Both the position numbers and the translations under genes were made by a program. Below, piece after piece: positions 25,321 through 33,684 of a stretch of DNA of 64,000 bases. Position 1 is the first letter of the stretch; each line of letters starts with the position of its first letter. This DNA comes from Stenotrophomonas sp. ATCM1_4 (GTDB lineage: Bacteria > Pseudomonadota > Gammaproteobacteria > Xanthomonadales > Xanthomonadaceae): contig NZ_QPFB01000001.1 of assembly GCF_004348115.1 (NCBI RefSeq), positions 1,308,009 to 1,372,008 on the forward strand, written 5' to 3'. The notes below the pieces were generated by a model. It searched no databases and was not told where the DNA came from. It saw nothing but the letters and a program-made list of their open reading frames with translations.

Positions 25321-27051
25321 CTACGTCGGAATCCCGCCGCGCTTCTCGTCGTGGGTGCGGAAGGCCTGGCGGATGTGCTCGCGAAGCTCGTCGTCGTTCC
25401 ACGGCTTGGTCAGGAAGCGATAGATCGCGCCGCGGTTGATCGCGTCGGTGACGGTGTTCAGGTCGGTGTAGCCGGACAGCACCAGCCGGATCGTGTCCGG
25501 GTAGAGCATCTTCACCCGGCCCAGGAACTCGGTGCCGCTCATGTCGCTCATGCGCTGGTCGGACAGGATCACCTGCACGTCGTTGATCGCCAGCAGGTCG
25601 AAGGCGTCACGCACGTTGCCGGCGGCCAGGATGCGGTAGCCGTCGCGGCGGAACAGGCGCACCAGCGAACGCAGCACGTTCTCCTCGTCATCGAGCAGCA
25701 GCAGGGTGCGGTCCGGGCGGGTCTCGGCGAAGGCTTCCGGGCGCAGGTAGCGACGGCGCAACGTCATGCCGGCCGCGTCGGAGGACATCGGCTCGCCGAA
25801 CAGGTAGCCCTGGAACACATCGCAGTCATTGCGGCGCAGGAAGCCGAGCTGTGCCTGCGATTCCACGCCATTGGCGATCACGGTCATGCCCAGCTGGTGG
25901 CCCATGGCGATGATGGCGCGGCTGATGGCCGCCTCGCGGTTGGCCGCCGGCGCGCTCTTGATGAAGCTGCGGTCGATCTTGAGCTTGTCCACCGGATAGC
26001 GGACCAACGCGCTCAGGCTGGAATCACCGGTGCCGAAGTTGTCCAGGCACAGGCTGATGCCTTCATTGCGCAGGTTGGCCAGGGTCTCGTGGACGAAGTT
26101 GACGTTGTTGGTCAGCGCGCTTTCGTTGATCTCCAGGGTCAGCATGCGCGGGGGGACGCCGATGCCCTGCAGCAGCGCCATCACCTCGGTGAAGAAGTTC
26201 GGGCGCAGCAGCTGCAGGGTGGAGACATTGACGGCGACGTTGAAGTCCTCGAAGCCCTGGTCGCGCCACAGCCGAGCCTGGCGCAGGGTCATCTCCAGTA
26301 CCCACGCGCCGATCTGCACGATGATCCCCAGCCGCTCGGCGGTGCGCATGAAGCGCTCGGGCACCAGCATGCCGAGGGTGGGCGACTGCCAGCGCAGCAG
26401 CGCTTCCATGCCGACCACGTGGCCGTCGCGCGCGCTCACCAGCGGCTGGTAGCGCAGGCGCAGCTCGCCGTTGTCGATGGCATCCACCAGTTGCCGCGAA
26501 ATGATGCTCTCGCTGTGCGCGCTGCTGGGCTTGTGCAGCACGTGCACGTGCACCGCGTTGCCGCCCTCGCGCGCGGCCTGGTGCAGCGCATCCTCGGCCA
26601 GGTCCAGCAGGGTGGTGGGGTTGGTGGCATGTTCGGGGCACAGCGCCGCGCCGATCTTGCCGGTCAGGAACAGGGTGTACGGCAACACCGACAGGGGCAG
26701 CTCGATCTGCTGGCGCAGCTGCTCGGCCAGCTCCTCCGGTGGCGGCACATTGCCGCCGCGCTCCACCGCGATCAGGAATTCATCGCTGCCGTGCCGCCAC
26801 AGCTTGCCGCGGCCATCCAGGAAGTTGCGCAGCCGGTCGGCGATCAGCACCAGTGCCTGGTCACCCACTTCGGCGCTCATGTTCTCGTTGACCGAGGCGA
26901 AGTGGTCGATGTCCAGGTGCAACAGCATCATCGACGGGCCGTTGCGGCGAGCGGACTCGACCATCGCGGCGAACTCGGGATTGCCGGCGCCGAGGCGCAC
27001 GGGGCGCACATCGTTGCGATCGGCAAGCACGGCGGCGGGGGAATTCCACAT
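25321..27051 (-). CDS. GGDEF-EAL-receiver response regulator, RavR-like
   Basis: The product (576 aa) has three domains in an unusual order. Residues 20-170 are a degenerate GGDEF domain with GSDEF (88-92) in place of GGDEF. Residues 185-430 are an EAL domain with MEALLRW (EAL at 216-218), LEINESAL, LDNFGTGDSS, KLKIDRSF and NGVESQAQL. The receiver at about 445-570 has LLLDDEE and phospho-acceptor LSDQRMSD. Because the metal-binding DDFGTG loop reads DNFGTG, hydrolase activity may be reduced. This order is that of Xanthomonas RavR, a c-di-GMP phosphodiesterase regulator. The ATG at 27051 has an AGGA upstream; a TTG at 27078 overlapping the previous gene (TTGA) is the alternative start. Confidence 0.88.
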   Translation of the reverse strand: MWNSPAAVLADRNDVRPVRLGAGNPEFAAMVESARRNGPSMMLLHLDIDHFASVNENMSAEVGDQALVLIADRLRNFLDGRGKLWRHGSDEFLIAVERGGNVPPPEELAEQLRQQIELPLSVLPYTLFLTGKIGAALCPEHATNPTTLLDLAEDALHQAAREGGNAVHVHVLHKPSSAHSESIISRQLVDAIDNGELRLRYQPLVSARDGHVVGMEALLRWQSPTLGMLVPERFMRTAERLGIIVQIGAWVLEMTLRQARLWRDQGFEDFNVAVNVSTLQLLRPNFFTEVMALLQGIGVPPRMLTLEINESALTNNVNFVHETLANLRNEGISLCLDNFGTGDSSLSALVRYPVDKLKIDRSFIKSAPAANREAAISRAIIAMGHQLGMTVIANGVESQAQLGFLRRNDCDVFQGYLFGEPMSSDAAGMTLRRRYLRPEAFAETRPDRTLLLLDDEENVLRSLVRLFRRDGYRILAAGNVRDAFDLLAINDVQVILSDQRMSDMSGTEFLGRVKMLYPDTIRLVLSGYTDLNTVTDAINRGAIYRFLTKPWNDDELREHIRQAFRTHDEKRGGIPT

Positions 27052-27074
27052 CGGCGGGGGTCCTGGAAAATCGG

Positions 27075-28307
27075 TCAATGCGGGAGCGCGGGGCAGGGCA
27101 GGTGCAGGTCGATGCAGGTGCCTTCGCCCGGCGCGGTTTCGATGCGCAGGCGGCCACCGGCACTCTGCGCGCGTTCGCGCATCACGATCATGCCCAATCC
27201 GCGCGGTCCGTTGGGGTCGAATCCCTCGCCATCGTCGATCACCCGCAGGTGCAGGCCGCCTTCGGGGGCGTCCTGCAGCAACAGCGAGACCTGGCTGGCA
27301 CGGGCATGGCGCAGCGCATTGGTCAGCCCTTCCTGAGCGATGCGGAAGCAGGCCTGCTCCACCTCGTTGCCCGGGCGCTGGCTGAGCGTGCGCACGTCCA
27401 GCAGCAGCTCCACCGGCGTGGAGCGGAACAGCATGCCGGCCTGCCAGCGCAAGGCAGCCTCCAGTCCGAGCGCGTCCAGCTGCGGCGGGCGCAACAGCAT
27501 GGACAGGTTGCGCAACCGGATCACGGTGCTGTCGGCCAGTTCGATGATCTGGTCGATGTCCTCGCGGCGGCGTTCGGCCAGCTCTTCCTCGCGGGCGGCG
27601 AAGGCAGCCAGCTTCATCGCGGTGATCGCCTGGCCGATGTCATCGTGCAGGTCACGGGAAATCGAGCGGCGTTCGTCCTCCTGCAGCGAGAACAACCGCC
27701 CGGCCATGGCCTGCAGTTCGGCATTGCTGGCCGCCAGCGCGGCGCGTCCCTGTTCCAGCTCGCTCAGGTCACGGATGACGAAGCGCTCGGCGGCCTGGCC
27801 CTCATGAACCACCGGGCCCGCGCTGAGCGATGCCTGGAACGCACCGCCGCACGGGTGATGCAGCAGCAGGCGCGCGAGCGAGGGCTGTTGGGTACGCGCG
27901 GCGCGCAGTTCCGACAGTGCGGTGGCGGGCATCCCGTTGCGGATCCCGAGCATGCGCCCGGCAGAGGCGTTGGCATACAGCACCTGGTCGGCGCCAGCGA
28001 TGATCACCGCGTCGGGCAGGTTGTCACTGATCTGCCTGAAGGAAGAGGGCCCCGCCGGTGGGGTGGGGTCCTGCCGCATGCCGGACGGACGGCACAGCCA
28101 GCCGATCAGGATCCCGCCGACGGTCAACGCCACTGCGATGAACATCACATTTTCTGAAGCGCTGCCGGCGACCAGTCGCATGAACAGAAATGCCATGGCC
28201 AGCACCAGCCCGCACACCCGCAAAAGCACGCGGTGCTGTCGCTGGAGGCGACGGACAGGCACGGACGCGGGTGGAATGGGGGCCTTGCCGGCTTCCATGT
28301 TCGACAT
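27075..28307 (-). CDS. Membrane sensor histidine kinase with PAS and HisKA_3 domains
   Basis: The product (410 aa) has two hydrophobic helices (about residues 28-48 and 53-71) with almost no periplasmic loop. A PAS domain (about 88-180) begins ISDNLPDAVIIAGADQVLYAN. The HisKA_3 motif is RSISRDLHDDIGQA (His221), and a NarX-type ATPase domain contains ALRHARASQVSLL and GLGMIVMRERAQSAGG. Kinases of this type usually signal to LuxR/NarL regulators. It lies directly upstream of the RavR-like gene, 4 bp overlap or 23 bp gap depending on that gene's start. In Xanthomonas a kinase called RavA is linked to RavR, and this could be its counterpart. The NarL regulator at 4029-4661 is another possible partner. 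Confidence 0.85.
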   Translation of the reverse strand: MSNMEAGKAPIPPASVPVRRLQRQHRVLLRVCGLVLAMAFLFMRLVAGSASENVMFIAVALTVGGILIGWLCRPSGMRQDPTPPAGPSSFRQISDNLPDAVIIAGADQVLYANASAGRMLGIRNGMPATALSELRAARTQQPSLARLLLHHPCGGAFQASLSAGPVVHEGQAAERFVIRDLSELEQGRAALAASNAELQAMAGRLFSLQEDERRSISRDLHDDIGQAITAMKLAAFAAREEELAERRREDIDQIIELADSTVIRLRNLSMLLRPPQLDALGLEAALRWQAGMLFRSTPVELLLDVRTLSQRPGNEVEQACFRIAQEGLTNALRHARASQVSLLLQDAPEGGLHLRVIDDGEGFDPNGPRGLGMIVMRERAQSAGGRLRIETAPGEGTCIDLHLPCPALPH

Positions 28308-28369
28308 GCTGGGTATGGATTGCGTGATGTCATCTTAACGAGTTGTCCGGGTGCCGCGCGACGTAATGC

Positions 28370-28396
28370 TCAATTCCACCGGATTGCTGCCGTTAT
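28370..28396 (+). promoter_or_regulatory. Sigma-28 promoter of the PAS-GGDEF-EAL gene
   Basis: TCAA (28370-28373), a 15 bp spacer, and GCCGTTAT (28389-28396), identical to the -10 box of the flgMN and fliC promoters. It lies 40 bp before the GTG start at 28436. Confidence 0.7.
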
Positions 28397-28435
28397 CACT
28401 CCTGTCCCCGGATTCCCGGGCAGGAGAAAGAGCGC

Positions 28436-31195
28436 GTGGATCGCGGGGTAATCGCAAGCCTGCTTAACCACCCATTGAACGCGGCCCTGGTGCTGCTGGA
28501 CGTGGATGGACAGCCCTTGGCGGCCAACGCCAAGGCCAGGGAATTGCGCCTGCACGAACGCTTGTCGCGCTATTGCGCGCAGTTGGCGGGCTGCCGGGCG
28601 CAGGCGCCCGGGCAGAAGGCGGTCAGCTGCCCGTTGCCGGATGGCCAGGCGCGGCTGGATGGCTGGCTCAGCGCCATCCACGATCCGGGCGGGAGCCTGC
28701 TCGGCTACCTGTATTCGTACTCCACCGACGCCTCCGCGCACGCCGCCCAATGGCTGGCGGCCATGGAAGCCGGTGGCAACGTCGCCTGGGACTGGGACGT
28801 GGCCGCCGACCGGCTCACCCGCCGCGGACCGCACGGAACCCACACCGAGCTGCGGCTGATGGACAGCGTGCATCCGGACGAACAGCCGCTGCTGCGCCAG
28901 TCCATCGCCGCGCACCTGCACGACCCCGCGCAGCCCTTCGCCTGCCAGTTCCGCATCCGTGACGCCCAGGGCCAGTGGCGCTGGGTGCTGGACCGCGGCA
29001 GGGTGGTGGCGCACGCGGCCGACGGCCAGCCGCTGCGCATGGCCGGCACCTACACCGACATCCAGCCACTGAAGGCGCTGGAAGACGACCTGCGTGCGCA
29101 GCACGCGCTGCTGTGCCGCGCCCAGCGCGTGGCCGGCATGGGCAGCTGGAGCTGGGATTGCGGCCGGCAACGGATGCAGTGGTCGCCCGAGAGCCACGCC
29201 GCGATCGGCGTGGAGGCAGGCTCCCTGTCATCGGGCTGGGGCTGGATGCGGCAACTCGGGCGCGACGCCCGTCGTCACCTGCTGACGGTCTGGCGACGCC
29301 TGCATGCCGACCCGCAGGCCACCGAATTCGAAGTGTGCTGGGGCCGCGAGCCGGTGCTGCAACAGCAGCTGCGGGTCTGGTTGGAACCCGAGCACGATGC
29401 GTCCGGGCGGCTGCGGCGCGTGGTTGGCCAGGTACAGAACATCAGCGGCCAGCACCGTACCGACGCATTGATCCGTTGGCGCACCGAACTGCTCAATCGC
29501 GTATCCGCGCTGGGCAGGATCGGTGGCTGCGAGATCGACGCCAGCACCCGCGAGATGCAATGGACCGAGGAGTGCTACCGCATCCATGGCCTGCGCAAGG
29601 CGCCGGTCACGCTGGATCAGGCGCTGGGCCTGTACACGCCGGACTCGCGCGACAGCTTCGAGGCGGCCCTGGCGCGCATCGCCCAGGGCGGGCTGCCCGA
29701 GCAGTTGGACCTGTGCTTCTATCGCCCCTCCGGGCAACGTGTCTGGGTGCAGGTGCTGATCGAGCTGGACCGCCGCGACGGCCTGCCGGAGCGCCACGTG
29801 GTGCTGTTCCGCGACATCACCCGCGAACGCGAGGCCGATGAGCGCCTGGAACTGCTGGCCCACTACGACCTGCTCACCGGTCTGCCGAACCGCATGCTGC
29901 TGCGCGAGCAGGCCTCCGAGGCCATCCTCGAAGCGCGCGAGCGCGGCGCGGTGCTGGCCATGCTGTTCGTCGACCTGGACGGCTTCAAGGGCATCAACGA
30001 CACCTTCGGCCATGCCACCGGCGACATCCTGCTCAAGGCCGCGGCCTCGCGCCTGCACCAGAACCTGCGCAACGCCGACCTGTTCGCCCGCTTCAACGGC
30101 GACGAGTTCATCGTCGTGCTGCGCAACCTGGCCGAGCCGGAGGACGCCGGCCACGTGGCCCGCAAGCTCATCGCCTCGTTGGCCGAGCCGCTGTATCGCG
30201 AGGACGCCACCCTGAAGGTGGGCGCCAGCGTGGGCATCGCCCTGCTGGACGAGACCCGCAACGATTTCGACACCTTGCTGCGCGCGGCCGATGCGGCCAT
30301 GCATGCCGCCAAGGAAGCCGGCCGCAACACCTACCAGTACTACAGCCAGGATGCGCTGGCGCGCACCCAGCGGCTGCTCGAGATCGAGCACGCATTGAAC
30401 GGTGCACTGGACCGGGACGAGTTCAGCCTGGCCTACCAGCCGCTGATCCACACCCGCGAAGGCCATGCGCCGTCCATCGAGGCACTGCTGCGCTGGAACA
30501 CTCCGCGCATCGGTCCGTGCAGTCCGGCCGAATTCATCCCTATCGCGGAGAAGTGCGGGGAAATCATCCGCATCGGCGATTGGGTCCTGAACGAGGTATG
30601 CCGCCAGGCCGTGGTCTGGGAGCAGGCCGGGCTGCGTTTTGACCGCATCGCGGTCAATGTCTCGGCCATCCAGTTGCGCGAGCGCGGCTTCGCCGAGCGC
30701 GTGATCGCGATTTGCGACCGTCACGGCTGGTCGCCGCGGCGCCTGGAGCTGGAGCTGACCGAGTCGGCCCTGATCCGCGACACCGAGGCCCTGCGTCAGT
30801 GCTTCGACGTGTTCGAGCAGCATGGCGTGCCGCTGGCGGTGGATGACTTCGGTACCGGATTCTCCAACCTGCATTACCTCAACCGGTTCCCGGTGCAGCG
30901 GCTGAAGATCGACCGCAGCTTCGTGCAGGGCATGCTGCATGACGCCGGTACCGCCGAGGTCACCCAGGCCATCGTGCACCTGGGCCACGCGCTGGGCATG
31001 CGGGTGGTGGCCGAAGGCGTGGAAACAACCGCCGAGGAAGCCATGCTGCGCCGGCAGGGTTGCGACGAGCTGCAGGGCTACCTGTACTCCAAGCCCTTGC
31101 GTTCACGCGAGATGATGCGCTGGCTGCGCGAAGGGGGCTGCGACACCAGCACGCCTCCTCCGGCCGAACACACTCGGATCACCGCCACCCTGTGA
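28436..31195 (+). CDS. Multi-PAS GGDEF-EAL c-di-GMP signalling protein
   Basis: The product (919 aa) is cytosolic. Residues 1-460 hold several PAS-like repeats. Three are supported by the motifs WVLDRGRVVAHAADGQPLRMAGTYTDI, VWLEPEHDASGRLRRVVGQVQNIS and VQVLIELDRRDGLPERHVVLFRDIT. A GGDEF domain (about 470-640) has the site changed to NGDEF (LFARFNGDEFIVVL). The EAL domain (about 650-900) keeps all key motifs: IEALLRW, NVSAIQL, LELTESAL, VDDFGTGFSN, KIDRSF and AEGVET. I therefore expect a phosphodiesterase, with the GGDEF part doubtful. The GTG start at 28436 follows CAGGAGAAAGAGCGC. It appears to belong to the FliA regulon through the promoter at 28370-28396. The gap after it holds REP-like elements. 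Confidence 0.9.
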   Translation: MDRGVIASLLNHPLNAALVLLDVDGQPLAANAKARELRLHERLSRYCAQLAGCRAQAPGQKAVSCPLPDGQARLDGWLSAIHDPGGSLLGYLYSYSTDASAHAAQWLAAMEAGGNVAWDWDVAADRLTRRGPHGTHTELRLMDSVHPDEQPLLRQSIAAHLHDPAQPFACQFRIRDAQGQWRWVLDRGRVVAHAADGQPLRMAGTYTDIQPLKALEDDLRAQHALLCRAQRVAGMGSWSWDCGRQRMQWSPESHAAIGVEAGSLSSGWGWMRQLGRDARRHLLTVWRRLHADPQATEFEVCWGREPVLQQQLRVWLEPEHDASGRLRRVVGQVQNISGQHRTDALIRWRTELLNRVSALGRIGGCEIDASTREMQWTEECYRIHGLRKAPVTLDQALGLYTPDSRDSFEAALARIAQGGLPEQLDLCFYRPSGQRVWVQVLIELDRRDGLPERHVVLFRDITREREADERLELLAHYDLLTGLPNRMLLREQASEAILEARERGAVLAMLFVDLDGFKGINDTFGHATGDILLKAAASRLHQNLRNADLFARFNGDEFIVVLRNLAEPEDAGHVARKLIASLAEPLYREDATLKVGASVGIALLDETRNDFDTLLRAADAAMHAAKEAGRNTYQYYSQDALARTQRLLEIEHALNGALDRDEFSLAYQPLIHTREGHAPSIEALLRWNTPRIGPCSPAEFIPIAEKCGEIIRIGDWVLNEVCRQAVVWEQAGLRFDRIAVNVSAIQLRERGFAERVIAICDRHGWSPRRLELELTESALIRDTEALRQCFDVFEQHGVPLAVDDFGTGFSNLHYLNRFPVQRLKIDRSFVQGMLHDAGTAEVTQAIVHLGHALGMRVVAEGVETTAEEAMLRRQGCDELQGYLYSKPLRSREMMRWLREGGCDTSTPPPAEHTRITATL

Positions 31196-31208
31196 GCGCG
31201 CAGGCCCG

Positions 31209-31230
31209 GTAGGCGCGCCCTCGGGCGCGA
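31209..31230. repeat. GTAG-headed REP-like element, copy 1
   Basis: GTAG at 31209 is followed by a small hairpin, GCGCCC-TC-GGGCGC (31215-31228). This is the layout of the SMAG class of repeats known in Stenotrophomonas. The flank CGAAACCACG is shared with copy 2. Confidence 0.6.
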
Positions 31231-31335
31231 AACCACGATTGCTTCCGGAGCCGGTAGCCGCATTGCGTTACCGACGCACATCGTCTGCATCAACACCGGC
31301 ATCGCGGCCAAGACCGCTCCAACAGCACTGACACG

Positions 31336-31358
31336 GTAGGAGCGCCCTCGGGCGCGAA
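31336..31358. repeat. GTAG-headed REP-like element, copy 2
   Basis: GTAG at 31336 is followed by GAGCGCCCTCGGGCGCG, the same GCGCCC/GGGCGC hairpin as copy 1 and in the same orientation, 127 bp away. The following GAAACCACG is also shared. The rest of the 31196-31468 interval shows no gene I can support. Confidence 0.6.
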
Positions 31359-31468
31359 ACCACGGCTGCAACCAAAGCCCAGGCGCGCTTCCGGCTTCCC
31401 CGGCCTACTGCCCCAGGGCAGCGGCAAGTCCCGCAGCCGCGGCGACGACGCCCCGCGTCCGTCGCCGC

Positions 31469-31660
31469 CTAGACCACCGCCAGGTCCCACTGGATGCTGG
31501 TCACCAGCCAATCCTCGCTTGCCACGCCAATCCGTGCATCGCGGTACAGCGCCATCAGCTCGTCGCGGCTGGACTGCTCCAGTCGCTGCAACTGTTCGGC
31601 GCGGCTCAGACAGGAGGAGGCGGCCAAGACCGCCCCGTCATCGGCTGCTTGGTGGCTCAT
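31469..31660 (-). CDS. Small hypothetical protein, 63 aa
   Basis: I do not recognise this protein. It is acidic and mostly helical, with a charged centre (LSRAEQLQRLEQSSRDELMALYRDARIG) and no signal peptide or membrane segment. The ATG at 31660 is preceded by a good ribosome-binding site (GGGAGACCCGG). Amino acids read ahead of it, in the frame running back to 31759, pass through the terminator hairpin of the chemoreceptor gene and are surely untranslated. It lies just downstream of that terminator, so it needs its own promoter or read-through. Coding status is moderately likely from start context and composition only. Confidence 0.5.
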   Translation of the reverse strand: MSHQAADDGAVLAASSCLSRAEQLQRLEQSSRDELMALYRDARIGVASEDWLVTSIQWDLAVV

Positions 31661-31699
31661 CCGGGTCTCCCGTGATCCGCCCAGCGACGGACATGACAA

Positions 31700-31719
31700 A
31701 GCCCCGGCTTTCGCCGGGG
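31700..31719 (-). terminator. Rho-independent terminator after the chemoreceptor gene
   Basis: An 8 bp perfect stem, GCCCCGGC / GCCGGGGC, has a TTTC loop. On the minus strand it is followed by TTTGTC. It lies 26 bp past the chemoreceptor stop codon. Confidence 0.75.
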
Positions 31720-31745
31720 CCGGGTTCTGGACGCCTGGTGGGGTA

Positions 31746-32936
31746 TCAGAACAGCTCAACCGTACCTGCGCCCATGCTCTGCTGGGTCACCGGCTTGTGC
31801 GGCGGGCGCTCCCACTCGCTGCGCAGCTCGCGCAGGCGGCTACCGGTGCGCTGCAGGGCGTTGACCAGTTCGCCATCGAACACGCCGCCATTGCGGTGCA
31901 GCAGCTCCTGCAGGGCCACGGCTTCGCGGTTGATGGTGCCCAGGCGGTCCAGGTGGGTGTGCACGCCGCCCAGGGTCTGGGTGGCGATGTCCTCGAACTG
32001 CAGCGCACGCACCGCTTCGGCGACGCTGCCATCGATGGCGCGGCCGCACTCGGAGATCTCGCGCATGCCGTCGCCCAGCGACGCGTTGATCGCGGCCACG
32101 TTGTCGAGCATGGCGGCGGCTTCGTGGCGGGCTTCACGCGAGCGGTCCATGTCGCGCGAGGCCATGTGTGAGACGGTCTCGCGCACCTTGGCGATGGCGT
32201 CCTTGGAGCTGTGGGCCAACTTGCGGATCTGCTCGTTGAAGGTGGTCGAACGCTCGGACAGGTTGCGCACCTCGTCGGCAACCACGGCGAAACCACGGCC
32301 GGCTTCGCCGGCGCGGGCCGCCTCGATCGCGGCATTGAGGGCGAGCAGGTTGGTCTGGTCGGCGATGGACTTCACGTCCTCCAGCAGCGAGAAGATGCCA
32401 TCCAGGTGCTGGGCCATCTGGTCGATGTGCTGCACGGTGGTGCTGCTCTGGCCGCTGACTTCCTCCAGCGCCTCGACCAGCTGTTCCATCTGCTGGCTGG
32501 CGTGCTGGGCGAAACGGGCTACGTCCACGCCGGCGCTGCCGTCTTCACCGGCACGGTCGACCACGCGGGCCAGTGCCTGGCTCTGCTGGCGCGACTTGCG
32601 GTTCATCGCATCGAAGCTGCTGCCCAGCCCGGCGACGGCCTGGCGGATCAGTTCGCGAGCGCGCTCGACTTCATTGCGCGAACCTTCGATCTCGTTGCTG
32701 ACGAAGCTGCGCAGCTCGTTGAGCAGCATGTCCTGTTCGCGCATCACGCGGGCATGCTCGGGCGAGCGTTGGGTCTGCGAATGCACGCTCCACCAGGCAA
32801 ACACCAGCCAGCTGAGCACCATGGTGGTCAGGATTGCCCAGAGCACCGCGGCGGGCCAGGTGAATGCCACGGCGAGCGGCAGCAGGAAAGTAAGGACCAG
32901 GGGGGCGGCCAGGCGGATTGCAATACGTGCGTACAT
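31746..32936 (-). CDS. Methyl-accepting chemotaxis protein without a ligand domain
   Basis: The product (396 aa) has two N-terminal membrane helices (about residues 6-25 and 28-50) joined by only a few residues, so there is no periplasmic sensor domain. No HAMP domain is evident. The rest is a cytoplasmic signalling coiled coil with the conserved hairpin tip ([19 protein letters not shown], then [18 protein letters not shown]). A CheR-binding pentapeptide is absent at the C-terminus (GAGTVELF). It probably senses an internal or membrane cue, or acts as an energy-type receptor; this is inference. The ATG at 32936 gives [16 protein letters not shown] sigma-28 promoter matching the consensus at every position but the last base lies 29 bp upstream, so it is in the flagellar regulon although outside the cluster. 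Confidence 0.92.
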   Translation of the reverse strand: MYARIAIRLAAPLVLTFLLPLAVAFTWPAAVLWAILTTMVLSWLVFAWWSVHSQTQRSPEHARVMREQDMLLNELRSFVSNEIEGSRNEVERARELIRQAVAGLGSSFDAMNRKSRQQSQALARVVDRAGEDGSAGVDVARFAQHASQQMEQLVEALEEVSGQSSTTVQHIDQMAQHLDGIFSLLEDVKSIADQTNLLALNAAIEAARAGEAGRGFAVVADEVRNLSERSTTFNEQIRKLAHSSKDAIAKVRETVSHMASRDMDRSREARHEAAAMLDNVAAINASLGDGMREISECGRAIDGSVAEAVRALQFEDIATQTLGGVHTHLDRLGTINREAVALQELLHRNGGVFDGELVNALQRTGSRLRELRSEWERPPHKPVTQQSMGAGTVELF

Positions 32937-32964
32937 GGACGTTCTCGGGAGAGTCACGGTTGCT

Positions 32965-32991
32965 GTATCGGCCGTGGGCAGGGTGTCTTTA
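32965..32991 (-). promoter_or_regulatory. Sigma-28 promoter of the chemoreceptor gene
   Basis: The minus strand reads TAAA (32991-32988), a 15 bp spacer, then GCCGATAC (32972-32965). This is the best FliA match in the window, with only the last base off the consensus. Confidence 0.88.
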
Positions 32992-33060
32992 GCCCTGCGC
33001 GCGCAATCCGGGGACATCGGCGTGAAGGCCTGCGGCCGGGGAGGGCGGCAGGCCGTTGCC

Positions 33061-33675
33061 TCAACGCACGCGGCGCTCGATGGCTTCGAGCATGCTCCGG
33101 CGCGAGAACAGGAAATCCCAGTAGGTGCCGCCCAACTGGCGCCACAGCACCGCCGAGCGCACCGCCGCCAGCAGCAGCGCCCGGATCTCCGAGACCACCG
33201 CAGCCTGGCCGAGGTAGTGCGGGTTGCCCTGGACCATGATCCGCGGCTTGAGCTGGCTGATGGTGTCGGCATACAGGGTGCCCATGGCCATCAACACGTC
33301 CGGGTGGCTGCTGTCGCCCAGCTCCAGGGCGCGGTCGGCGGTGCGGCGGATGCCGGCGGTCACCTTGTCCACGGCCGCGTCCTCGCGGACGAAGCGGCGC
33401 TCCAGCTGCATCACCGACAACGCCAGGCGCGGCAGCAGGTCGTCCTTGCCCTGGTTGCGGAAGTAGTCGCGCACCAGGCGCAGGCCCGGCTCCACCTGCG
33501 TGACACTGCCGTACACCGCAGCCGGGGAGGCCGCGTCGATGCGCATCACGCTGTCCATCGCGGTCCGCACGATGGCGTTGTCCGAATGGCCGGTTTCGGC
33601 GATGCGACGTACCTGCTGCAGCGCCTGGGCAATGCCGGCCACGGCAAGCACGCGGTCATCGATGGAAAAACTCAT
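33061..33675 (-). CDS. hflD: HflD family protein (YcfC)
   Basis: The product (204 aa) is a helical, peripherally membrane-associated protein. In E. coli HflD influences the lysogeny decision of phage lambda by binding CII; its normal role is unclear. The family start ([24 protein letters not shown]) and the centre ([45 protein letters not shown]) are well kept. It follows mnmA by 9 bp, as in the conserved nudJ-mnmA-hflD-purB order of gammaproteobacteria, but purB does not follow here. Confidence 0.92.
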   Translation of the reverse strand: MSFSIDDRVLAVAGIAQALQQVRRIAETGHSDNAIVRTAMDSVMRIDAASPAAVYGSVTQVEPGLRLVRDYFRNQGKDDLLPRLALSVMQLERRFVREDAAVDKVTAGIRRTADRALELGDSSHPDVLMAMGTLYADTISQLKPRIMVQGNPHYLGQAAVVSEIRALLLAAVRSAVLWRQLGGTYWDFLFSRRSMLEAIERRVR

Positions 33676-33684
33676 GGTTACCTC

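Noticed and set aside
31209..31358. CRISPR-like array
   Set aside because: Only two copies, 127 bp apart, with a GTAG hairpin rather than a repeat-spacer pattern, and no cas genes nearby.
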